From NCBI RefSeq assembly GCF_937958065.1, contig NZ_CALFXI010000002.1:186001-250000 (forward strand): a stretch of DNA of 64,000 nucleotides, written 5' to 3'. This DNA is from an uncultured Steroidobacter sp. GTDB taxonomy: Bacteria; Pseudomonadota; Gammaproteobacteria; Steroidobacterales; Steroidobacteraceae. A program made the translations under genes and the position numbers. The notes under the pieces were generated by a model, which was not told the DNA's origin, ran no database searches, and worked only from the letters and a program-made list of their open reading frames with translations. Position 1 is the stretch's first letter, and every line of letters begins with the position of its first letter. Of the stretch, positions 52,049 to 59,590 are shown one piece after another.

Positions 52049-53412
52049 TGCGCACCTCCCGTCTTGGTCTGTACGTCCTCGGCAGGGGGCGGTGATTTCA
52101 ATACTCCCACGGTGCGGTTGCTGGAGCGCAGGAACTCGGCGGCGACCTTCTGAATGTCCTGCTGAGTCACGGCCTCGTAGGCGCGAGGTTCATCGAACAG
52201 CTTCTGGTAACCGCCCTGAAGCACGGCAAAGGTGCCGATTGCGTTCGCTTTGCCATCGATCGTGGCCAGGCCGCGCCAGAAATCGGCGAGCGCCTGGCTG
52301 CGGGCACGAGCCAGCTCGTCGGCGGTCACACCCTCCTTGATGACTCGCTCGATCTGCCGGGTGAACTCGGCTTCGGCCTGGCTCGCATCGCCATTGGCCG
52401 GCAAGGAGAGGAAGAACCACACCAGGCCGGGATCGAAGCCCGCCGAGAAATAGCTGTCGGCCGAGATCGCCAGTTTCTGTTCCTCGACCAGGGCGCGATG
52501 CAGTCGGGACGCGTCGCCATCGGTCAGCACGCGCGTGAGCAAGTCCAGCGCCGGCCGCCGTGGGTCCGTCCCGGCCAGGCCGTGATAGGCGAACTGAATC
52601 AGCGGCGTTTGCGCTTCGGCGTTGATCGCGACGCGGCGCTCCCCGAGCTGTTCGGGCTCGACCGTCTTCACCGGCCGCGGCGGTTCCTGCGCGGGAATGG
52701 GCTCGAAATATTTGCGGGCCAGCGCGATCGCGCTGTCCGGCTCGACATCGCCGACCAGCACCAGCGTGCAGTTGTTCGGTGCGTAGTAGGTCGAGAAGAA
52801 TTTCTTCAGGTCATCGATGGTCCACGACAGGATGTCCGAGGGCCAGCCGATCGTGGGGATGCCATACGGGTGCGCGAGGAATGCGGTCGCCTGCACTCGT
52901 TCCTGCAAGCGTCCCTGGTGACTGTCGTCGACTCGCAGCCGGCGCTCGGAATGGACCACATCGCGCTCGCTTTCGACCACCTTGGGATCGAACGCCAGGT
53001 TTTGCAGCCGATCCGCCTCCAGCTCGAACACGGTTTCGAGCGCCGAGCGCGGGAACCAGTCCTGATACACCGTCACGTCGTCGCTGGTGAACGCGTTGTT
53101 GCGCGCGCCGTTGGCCTCCAGCACTTGATCGAATTCGCCGGGCGCGCGCTTGCTCGTGCCGTTGAACATCATGTGCTCGAAGAAATGCGCCAGGCCGGTG
53201 ATGCCGGGCGCCTCGTTGCGGCTGCCGACGTGCACCCAGTTGTAGAGCGCGACGTTGGGAATGTCGTGGTCCGGCCAGACGATAATCTGCATGCCATTGG
53301 CCAGGGTCGCGGTGCGGACCTGGTCGGCGCCGGGCACTTGCGCGAAGCCGGCCGGTGCCAGCAGCACCAGTCCCAACAACAGCATTCGAGACAGCCGCGA
53401 TCTGGACGTCAT
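52045..53412 (-). CDS. M16-family zinc protease, catalytic subunit
   Basis: 455 residues from the ATG at 53410-53412, after AGGAAGC. A signal peptide (LSRMLLLGLVLLAPAGFAQ) predicts export. The inverted zinc motif is intact in GLAHFFEHMMFNGTSKR (HxxEH). The third ligand Glu lies in FELEADRLQNLAF or the following VVESERDVVHSERR. YYAPNNCTLVLVGDVEPDS and RVLTDGDASRLHRALVEEQ are further family landmarks. It pairs with the inactive M16 protein encoded immediately downstream to form a heterodimer that degrades short peptides in the periplasm. Confidence 0.9.
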   Translation of the reverse strand: MTSRSRLSRMLLLGLVLLAPAGFAQVPGADQVRTATLANGMQIIVWPDHDIPNVALYNWVHVGSRNEAPGITGLAHFFEHMMFNGTSKRAPGEFDQVLEANGARNNAFTSDDVTVYQDWFPRSALETVFELEADRLQNLAFDPKVVESERDVVHSERRLRVDDSHQGRLQERVQATAFLAHPYGIPTIGWPSDILSWTIDDLKKFFSTYYAPNNCTLVLVGDVEPDSAIALARKYFEPIPAQEPPRPVKTVEPEQLGERRVAINAEAQTPLIQFAYHGLAGTDPRRPALDLLTRVLTDGDASRLHRALVEEQKLAISADSYFSAGFDPGLVWFFLSLPANGDASQAEAEFTRQIERVIKEGVTADELARARSQALADFWRGLATIDGKANAIGTFAVLQGGYQKLFDEPRAYEAVTQQDIQKVAAEFLRSSNRTVGVLKSPPPAEDVQTKTGGAQ

Positions 53413-53509
53413 GAGAGCTTCCTGTTTTCTGGTCGCAAGTGGCCGGGCCTTGCGGCGAGCCGACATCATAACGATCCCCGGGCGCGCCGGGAGCTGCGCG
53501 ACCGAGGCG

Positions 53510-53549
53510 AAAAAAAAACGCCGCCCGCGGGGAAGAACGCGTGGCGGCG
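53510..53549 (-). terminator. Rho-independent terminator with nine T, no matching gene
   Basis: On the minus strand CGCCGCC-x-CGCG pairs with CGCG-GGCGGCG (an 11-bp stem with one bulge) and is followed by nine T. No protein gene reads leftward into it from 53852-53550; the nearest minus-strand gene upstream ends at 54263, behind the plus-strand bactofilin gene. Confidence 0.85.
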
Positions 53550-53690
53550 TGAGTTCGAACTCAAGGGCTCCCGGGAGCTTGCTTGGAGGTTCAGCGCATA
53601 AATGCCAGCGCATCGTTGCAACCGCTGTGCCAGCGCCTGTAAAAGTTCCATGACGTGCTGGCCAGTCCGCCGATCAGTCACTTATAAATA
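53510..53690 (-). ncRNA. Candidate small RNA ending at orphan terminator
   Basis: A TATAAG-like -10 sequence occurs on the minus strand near 53682-53687 (within a CTATTTATAAG stretch), about 175 bp before the terminator with nine T. A transcript from there would be roughly 170 nt and contains no convincing reading frame that stops before the terminator. The -35 region is weak, so this is a candidate only. Confidence 0.3.
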
Positions 53691-53718
53691 GCGGTATGAC
53701 AGTCATTCAGCCCGGGTC

Positions 53719-53737
53719 GCTGACACGAAGTGTCAGC
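53719..53737. repeat. Perfect inverted repeat upstream of bactofilin gene
   Basis: GCTGACAC and GTGTCAGC flank a GAA, an 8-bp perfect stem. Further on, GTGACTTGGGTCAC (53752-53765) is another small palindrome. Both lie 90-130 bp before the bactofilin start and could be regulator sites or RNA hairpins. Confidence 0.4.
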
Positions 53738-53852
53738 TTCGGACCGCTTCGGTGACTTGGGTCACGGACTGACGCCATTCGCCGACTGCAACCTGCGTGG
53801 CTCGTTGTCAGGGCGCCGGTGAATAATCCGCGCTCGTTTTCTGGAGATGTTC

Positions 53853-54257
53853 ATGGCCGATTCGCCCCGCCGCCGTCTTGTCGATCGTGTGTCCAGCAGT
53901 CCGACGTTCATCGGCTCGGGCTCGCGTTTTACCGGAGACCTGGAATGCGCCAGCGACCTGGTGGTCAGTGGCAACGTGCTCGGCGATGGCGACGTTCACG
54001 GCGCGCTGACGCTGTCCGACGGTGGTCGCTGGCAAGGTGAGATTCGCGCCGGCAATGCGGTCATCGCCGGCGAAGTCGAAGGCTCGGTCACCATTGCGGA
54101 GAAGCTGGAGCTGCGCGCCACCGCTCGCATCAAAGGCTCGTTGAAGGCGCGCTCCATCGCGGTTGCCAAGGGCGCCATCATCGAAGGCGACATGGCGGTG
54201 ACCAGCGGCACGCCGGTGGTGCACTTCGAGGAGAAGCGCGGCGAGTCGGCCAGATGA
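53853..54257 (+). CDS. Bactofilin family cytoskeletal protein
   Basis: 134 residues from the ATG at 53853, six bases after GGAG; an ATG at 53847 has no room for a ribosome site. The core (about 25-115) shows the bactofilin repeat pattern: FTGDLECASDLVVSGNVLG, GDVHGALTLSDGGRWQGEI, AVIAGEVEGSVTIAEKLEL and KGSLKARSIAVAKGAIIEGD. This forms a right-handed beta helix that polymerises into filaments. Bactofilins position proteins or shape the cell, often with murein hydrolases. No M23 peptidase is adjacent here, unlike many loci. Gene ends 5 bp before the convergent PQQ gene's stop. Confidence 0.9.
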   Translation: MADSPRRRLVDRVSSSPTFIGSGSRFTGDLECASDLVVSGNVLGDGDVHGALTLSDGGRWQGEIRAGNAVIAGEVEGSVTIAEKLELRATARIKGSLKARSIAVAKGAIIEGDMAVTSGTPVVHFEEKRGESAR

Positions 54258-54262
54258 GCCCG

Positions 54263-56521
54263 CTACTGGCAGCTCGACAGGCTGTCGATCCACTGCGAGA
54301 TCAATGACACGCCCGCGGCGTCGACCGTGGTCGACGCCAATGGCGGCATGGCGGCCGTATCACGGCGGTTCATGCGAGCAACCAGCACTGAATTGGCCGA
54401 GCTGCCTGGCGCAATCACGCGCGCATTCGAGCCCAGTCCAACATCGCCGGCCTGAGGCACGGCGTTGCACGCATTGGTTGCGATCAACGAGGTCGTGAAG
54501 CGGAAATCGAGGTTGGTCGGCGCGGTCGAGCCTGGTCGGTGGCACTGCGAGCAGTTCGTGTGCAGGTAGGCCCGAGCGCGCTCAGCGAGCGTTCCGGTGG
54601 TGCCGAAAGGATCAGGCAGCGCGGGCTGGGTCGCCGGATCCGCGATCGCGGGCGTCAGCACGCCGATGTGACTCAGGGTGGTCAGTTCGTTCGCCGAGCG
54701 ATTGGTCTGCGAGTAAGTGAGCGAACGATTGAGCTGCGCCGTTTCCAAGCCCAACGAGCGGCCCGCGGCTTGCGTGTGACAGTCGAGGCATTGCCCTTCA
54801 CTCGGGAAGATCCAGCTGCGGCCGTCGCCGAGGTCGCGCACCGCGCCGCCTTCCAGCAGGGTTGCCTGCGTCTGTTCCGCGTTCCATTCATAACTGAAGC
54901 CGCCCCACACACCGTCGGGATGGCGCATGAACAGGCGCGTCTCGACCAGGCGCGTGCCGACGCGGAAGTTCTTCATCAGCACCGTGCCGTTCGGGAAGCT
55001 CCAGTCACCGTCCGTTCCGATCGCGATGCTCTGGCCATCGGGCAGCGCGATCCAACGGTCCTTGTCGGCACCGTCGGACCAGAAGGACGCATTGATGGCG
55101 TAAGGAATCAGGCCCGCCGCGGGCAGCTTCGGATCGGCCGAGCTGACGCAGCCGGTGGCGCTCAACTGTCGCGGTGCGGTGTTGGTGCCAACCACGGTTC
55201 CGAAGTTGATCCGCTGCAGAGTGCCGCCGTAGTCGACCACATAAAGCTCGCCATCGTTGCCCTGGCCGAAGGAAGAGATCGCGAAATTGGTATCGAGCAG
55301 CTGCGTCGGCTGGCGCGGTTGCGCGGCATTCTCGGCAATCCAGGCCCAGATGCGACCGGAGCCGAAGTCGCCGAACAGATATCGTCCCAGCAGGCCGGTG
55401 TTCTGCGAGCCGCGGTAGACATAGCCGCCAGTGACCGCGACGCCCAGCGTGTGGTCGTATTGGGTCACGGGGTCGATGAGCGTCGCCGTGCTGCAGCCAG
55501 GAGTTCCTGAAGTGTTGAAGTCATGGTCGCCTTCGCGGCAGCGCCAGCCGTAGTTGCCGCCGAGCGTGACCAGGTCTATCTCTTCCAGCTCCGCCTGCCC
55601 GACATCGCCGACCCAGAGGTCGCCATTCTCGCGGTCGAAACTCCAGCGCCAGGGATTACGGAAGCCATAAGCGTAGATTTCCGGGCATTCGCCGCTGGCG
55701 CGGCCGGCTGCCGGACACAGCGCGTTGCCGGCATATGGATTCGTGGGCGGAATCGCGTAGGGCGCGGCGCCGTTCACGTCGATACGTAACATCTTGCCGA
55801 GCATGGTGGTGAGGCGCTGGCCGTTGCCGCGATCGCCGTGCCGATCGCCGCCACCACCGCCGTCGCCGACGCCGATATACAGATAGCCATCCGGTCCGAA
55901 CCCGATGTTGCCGCCGTTGTGATTGTCGAACGGCTTATCGATGGTCAGCAGAACGGCTTCGCTCGCCGGATTCAACGTTGCGCCGCCATCGCTGCTGCTG
56001 AACGACGAGACGCGCAGAACGATCGGAATGCCGTGCGTGTACGCCAGGAAGACCCGATTGTCCGCCGGATAGTTGGGATGAAACGCCATGCCCAGCAATC
56101 CTGCCTCACTGCCGCTGCCCACCTCGGAGCTTTGCGCGCTGATATCGATGAAGGTGCTGGCGCTGCTCGGATTGGTGCCGCTGAACTGCCGGACGATGCC
56201 GTTCTGCTGGACGACGAACCAGCGGGAGCTGTCGTTAGGCGGCTGCAGCAGCGCGACTGGCAGGGTGAACGACAGATTGGTGAATCGACTCAAGGAAATA
56301 TCACTGCCTGCACTGGGGCGGGGCCACGCGATACAAGTAGCATTCGCGGGCCGCGCATCCAGACCCGACGGGCCGGTGGTGGGCGGCGGTGCGGGCGGAG
56401 GAGGCTCCTGGCCGGCGGGTTGCCCGGAAGTGCCGGAGCCGCCGCCGGATCCGCCGCCACATGCCTGTAGCGCGGCGAGCAGCAACAGTACCTGCGCCAG
56501 TCGTGCCCTGCGTCCGTTCAT
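54263..56521 (-). CDS. PQQ-dependent sugar dehydrogenase-like lipoprotein with haem c domain
   Basis: 752 residues from the ATG at 56519-56521. A lipoprotein signal ends in LQAC with Cys21, then a Gly/Ser and Pro-rich stretch. Residues about 80-430 form a soluble glucose dehydrogenase-type propeller: LGMAFHPNYPADNRVFLAY, DNHNGGNIGFGPDGYLYIG, GFRNPWRWSFDRENGDLWV and VGDVGQAELEEIDLV. The C-terminal 300 residues resemble the TIGR03806 domain and contain two CxxCH sites (CLDCHT, CSQCHR). It likely oxidises a sugar or alcohol and passes electrons to its own haems on the outer face of a membrane. Confidence 0.82.
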   Translation of the reverse strand: MNGRRARLAQVLLLLAALQACGGGSGGGSGTSGQPAGQEPPPPAPPPTTGPSGLDARPANATCIAWPRPSAGSDISLSRFTNLSFTLPVALLQPPNDSSRWFVVQQNGIVRQFSGTNPSSASTFIDISAQSSEVGSGSEAGLLGMAFHPNYPADNRVFLAYTHGIPIVLRVSSFSSSDGGATLNPASEAVLLTIDKPFDNHNGGNIGFGPDGYLYIGVGDGGGGGDRHGDRGNGQRLTTMLGKMLRIDVNGAAPYAIPPTNPYAGNALCPAAGRASGECPEIYAYGFRNPWRWSFDRENGDLWVGDVGQAELEEIDLVTLGGNYGWRCREGDHDFNTSGTPGCSTATLIDPVTQYDHTLGVAVTGGYVYRGSQNTGLLGRYLFGDFGSGRIWAWIAENAAQPRQPTQLLDTNFAISSFGQGNDGELYVVDYGGTLQRINFGTVVGTNTAPRQLSATGCVSSADPKLPAAGLIPYAINASFWSDGADKDRWIALPDGQSIAIGTDGDWSFPNGTVLMKNFRVGTRLVETRLFMRHPDGVWGGFSYEWNAEQTQATLLEGGAVRDLGDGRSWIFPSEGQCLDCHTQAAGRSLGLETAQLNRSLTYSQTNRSANELTTLSHIGVLTPAIADPATQPALPDPFGTTGTLAERARAYLHTNCSQCHRPGSTAPTNLDFRFTTSLIATNACNAVPQAGDVGLGSNARVIAPGSSANSVLVARMNRRDTAAMPPLASTTVDAAGVSLISQWIDSLSSCQ

Positions 56522-56669
56522 GAAGGAGACCTGTGTGAGTGCGCCAGGAAAGGAGGCCAGTGTGTTTTCAGCTCTTCCAACGCTTGACCGGTCAATGAGG
56601 GTCCGCGGCACCGACCGAGTCCGGTGCTACGGTTAAGATACTGCCGAATCACTGGAGCCGCGTGCCCGG

Positions 56670-57434
56670 ATGAGTGCCAGCAGACTGTTCTCGCCCCTGC
56701 CAGATTTGCTCGCTCAACGCGGCAACGCCGACGAATATCCCGAAAATACTCTGCCGGCGCTGCGCTCGGCGTTGGACCTGGGGGCGCGCCACCTCGCCTT
56801 CGACGTGCAGCTCACCGCCGACCGGCAGCCGGTCCTGCTGAACGATGCCAATCTGAAGCGCATGGCCGGTGTGGATCGCAGCGCACTTGAACTCACCTGG
56901 CAGCAGCTGGCCGAGATCGCGGTAACCGAATCGGAACGTTTCCAGCAAAAGTACACGGACATCGGCGTGCCGACGCTCGCGCAGGCAGTGAGCTTGATTG
57001 CGACGCATCCCGCGGTGACCGTGTTCGTCGAGATCAAGCGGGCCAGCTTGCGCGTGTTTGGCGCGGACGTGGTCGTTCGAAAGATCTGCGAAGTGCTCAA
57101 GCCGATGGTGCGCCAATCCGTGCTCGTGTCACGGGACCTGTCGGCCGTGCATCATGCCCGGCAGATTTCTTCCTATCGAATCGGCTGGATCCTGTCGGAA
57201 TATTCCAGCTTGTCGGCGCTGAAGAGCGAAGCCGTGGTGCCGGACTATCTGTTGTGCGATCAGGAATTGCTCACTGACGGCAACGCGCAGCTGTGGCGCG
57301 GGCCCTGGCGATGGGTGATTCTGAACGTGAGCTCCCGCCAGTCGGCGGCGCAACTGGCGGCGCGTGGCGCGAAGCTGGTCGCGACCACGTCTTATCGAAA
57401 GGTGCTCCGGGAATTCAAGAACGACGCATCCTGA
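56670..57434 (+). CDS. Glycerophosphodiester phosphodiesterase family protein, active site degenerate
   Basis: 254 residues from the ATG at 56670. The fold is clear from EYPENTLPALRSALDLG, LTADRQPVLLNDANLKRMAG and VTVFVEIKR. The catalytic His of the usual HRG is Gln16 (AQRG), the Glu of ExDV is Ala43 (with Asp45 kept) and the second His of HD is Asn58. Three central residues of the GDPD mechanism are therefore replaced. The Glu in VEIKR is retained. It is probably inactive as a phosphodiesterase or has changed chemistry. It has no signal peptide. It is convergent with the hydrolase gene, stops 2 bp apart. Confidence 0.8.
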   Translation: MSASRLFSPLPDLLAQRGNADEYPENTLPALRSALDLGARHLAFDVQLTADRQPVLLNDANLKRMAGVDRSALELTWQQLAEIAVTESERFQQKYTDIGVPTLAQAVSLIATHPAVTVFVEIKRASLRVFGADVVVRKICEVLKPMVRQSVLVSRDLSAVHHARQISSYRIGWILSEYSSLSALKSEAVVPDYLLCDQELLTDGNAQLWRGPWRWVILNVSSRQSAAQLAARGAKLVATTSYRKVLREFKNDAS

Positions 57435-57436
57435 TT

Positions 57437-58492
57437 TCAGGCGGCGTTGCGCGTCTCCACGGCCGCCGGCTGTCCAAACATGATGTTGGAGATCTGGCGG
57501 TCCGCCCAGCTGGCGCCATTGAACGTATCCATGAAGCCGCAATGGCCGCCGTTGCGAATGCTCGTGACATGCAGGTTCGGCGAGCGTGCCAGGTGCTGCA
57601 GGTCGTGCGCCGGGATGATGGGATCGTCCAGCGAGATCAGAATGTGGCTGGGCACCTGCAGATGCGCGAGCGCATCGCCAGTGATCGCGTAGCCGTTGAG
57701 ATACGCATCCAGGTCGGAGAACTCGCTGAAATGGCGCACCAGCAGCTCGGTCATGTCGCGAATGGTCCGCTGCGCGAGGATCTTGCTGAAGTCGTAGCGC
57801 TTCGGGAAACACTGCTGTTTCCGGCGCAGCGAGCGCTTCCACTTGCTGATGAAATACTGCTGATAGATGAACCAGCCGTTCTCCAGCACTTCCATCGTGC
57901 TGTGCGGCCTCAGCACCGGGCACACGGCCGCGGCGCGCTCCAGCTCGATGCCCGCTTGCGGGGCCTTGGCCGCGACGCGTAGCGCGAAATTGCCACCCAA
58001 CGAAAAGCCCGCGATCGTGATGCGCTTGTCGGGCAGCGAGCGCTGCACGCTGCGCACCGCGCCGACCACTTCGTCGAGCCGGCACGAATGGAAGATGTCC
58101 TCGTTCAGATGATGGCTCGGCCCGTGATCGCGCAGGTTCAGGCGGAAGATGTCACAACCCTGATTGAACAGATGGCTGCCCAGCGACAGCACATACACCG
58201 AATCGGAGCTGCCTTCCCAGCCGTGCAACAGGATCGCCAGATCGCGCGCCGGCGGCCGGCCTGCCGCTTCCTGACTGGAGTAATGGCCGAGCAGGCGCAC
58301 GCCGTCGCCGCAATCGATGATCTGTGTATCTGCAACCGCGAGCATCTGTCTGGCGCGACTGGCAACGAACGGCCGGCGCAGGCTCAGGCTGGGCACGATG
58401 GACTGGAAGTGCGCGTTGGCGAGCCAGCCGGTGGGAGCGAATCTGGCGACGAGCGGGTCGGCGGAAGTCGGGAAATCAGCGGAGTCGATCAT
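57437..58492 (-). CDS. YheT-type alpha/beta hydrolase
   Basis: 351 residues from the ATG at 58490-58492, overlapping the upstream gene's stop as ATGA. YheT-family landmarks are LANAHFQSIVPSLSLRRP, ILLHGWEGSSDSVYVLSLG, LRDHGPSHHLNED and TIAGFSLGGNFALRV, where GFSLGG holds the nucleophile Ser. The acid Asp is likely in ISLDDPIIPAHDL and the His in NGGHCGFMD. There is no export signal. Members are esterases of unknown natural substrate. It is translationally coupled to the saccharopine-dehydrogenase-like gene, which suggests the two act in one lipid or ester pathway. Confidence 0.9.
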   Translation of the reverse strand: MIDSADFPTSADPLVARFAPTGWLANAHFQSIVPSLSLRRPFVASRARQMLAVADTQIIDCGDGVRLLGHYSSQEAAGRPPARDLAILLHGWEGSSDSVYVLSLGSHLFNQGCDIFRLNLRDHGPSHHLNEDIFHSCRLDEVVGAVRSVQRSLPDKRITIAGFSLGGNFALRVAAKAPQAGIELERAAAVCPVLRPHSTMEVLENGWFIYQQYFISKWKRSLRRKQQCFPKRYDFSKILAQRTIRDMTELLVRHFSEFSDLDAYLNGYAITGDALAHLQVPSHILISLDDPIIPAHDLQHLARSPNLHVTSIRNGGHCGFMDTFNGASWADRQISNIMFGQPAAVETRNAA

Positions 58493-59553
58493 GAGTCAAT
58501 GCGAATCGTGGACGAACCTGGCAAGGCGCTGACAAAGTCGGCGCCAACCAGCAAGCTTGGGGTGGTGAAGCCCGGGTTGCAAGCGCGACCGAGCACTTCG
58601 CCCAGAATGCCCAAGGCCGCATGCACCGTCAGCGAGTAGCCATTGGCGGTGCGCAGTCTTGCGGTTTTCACTTCACCGGCGCCATTGCGCACTTCGCCCC
58701 AGACGTGAGTGGGGTTGTTGTCACGTTCGGTTTTACCGGGGGGCGTGATGCGTCGCTGCGCGCTGAATTTTACCAGCTCCCGGATCCAGCGTTGCCGGAG
58801 CAGCGGACGGAGCAGATTGGCGCGCCGCATGCCGTCGAGAGATTTCTGCGACGTCGCGGTGTACACCTCGATGTTGCGGATACCGGTCGTGTAATACGCT
58901 GTGCTTACATCGCCCCAGGGGATGCTGACAGCCAGTTTCTCGCCGGCGCCGAAGTCGATGCGACGCGTGCGCGCTGCCAGTCGTTCGGTGACCAGACGAC
59001 CGTCGATGCGCACGCACGAGCCTTTGCCGGCCGACTCGATCGCGGTCTTGGCGGTGCCTTTGCTCAGACCGGCGCGGCTGTCGAAGCCCAGCGCCAGATG
59101 GGTCGCATCCGGCATCGCTTCTTTCAGTCGGGCGGCCACGCAATCGGTGGGCACGACATCGAAGCCGACGCCCGGACACAGCACGATGCCGGACCGTTGC
59201 GCCTTCTCGTGCACGCTCGCGGCCAATTCGAAGACGTCGATCTCGCCAGTGATGTCCAGATAATGGACATGCGTGGCGAGACAGCCTTGCATCATCGACG
59301 CCGCGGTGTGCGAGAACGGACCGGCGCAATGAAGGACGGCGGCAACTTGTGAGAGCGTCGAACACAACGCGGTGTGATCCGCGAGATCGAACACTGCGCT
59401 GGGACAGTCGAGCTCGGCGGCGAGCCTGGCGATTTTTTGTTTGGAGCGACCGGCGAGCACGGGCTTCATGCCGCGGGCGACCGCTTCACGCGCGATCAGT
59501 TCGCCGGTGTAGCCATTGGCACCGTAGAGCAGCCAGGGAGTCGACGTCGACAT
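58489..59553 (-). CDS. Saccharopine dehydrogenase-like / trans-enoyl reductase-like oxidoreductase
   Basis: 354 residues from the ATG at 59551-59553. The NAD(P)-binding start reads LLYGANGYTGELIAREAVAR, and VLAGRSKQKIARLAAELDC follows, as in saccharopine-dehydrogenase-like proteins. The mid region has HYLDITGEIDVFELAASVHE, VLCPGVGFDVVPTDCVAARL and FDSRAGLSKGTAKTAIES, also seen in mycobacterial trans-acting enoyl reductases. The lysine-pathway function is unlikely. A lipid or polyketide reduction is more plausible. Its stop overlaps the start of the YheT-like hydrolase gene. Confidence 0.82.
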   Translation of the reverse strand: MSTSTPWLLYGANGYTGELIAREAVARGMKPVLAGRSKQKIARLAAELDCPSAVFDLADHTALCSTLSQVAAVLHCAGPFSHTAASMMQGCLATHVHYLDITGEIDVFELAASVHEKAQRSGIVLCPGVGFDVVPTDCVAARLKEAMPDATHLALGFDSRAGLSKGTAKTAIESAGKGSCVRIDGRLVTERLAARTRRIDFGAGEKLAVSIPWGDVSTAYYTTGIRNIEVYTATSQKSLDGMRRANLLRPLLRQRWIRELVKFSAQRRITPPGKTERDNNPTHVWGEVRNGAGEVKTARLRTANGYSLTVHAALGILGEVLGRACNPGFTTPSLLVGADFVSALPGSSTIRIDS

Positions 59554-59590
59554 GAAACCCTCTAACAGCGTCCGTGACGAGGGCCTTGGC

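Noticed and set aside
53551..53562. GAGTTCGAACTC resembling a tRNA T-arm
   Set aside because: No acceptor, D or anticodon arms can be built around it on either strand.
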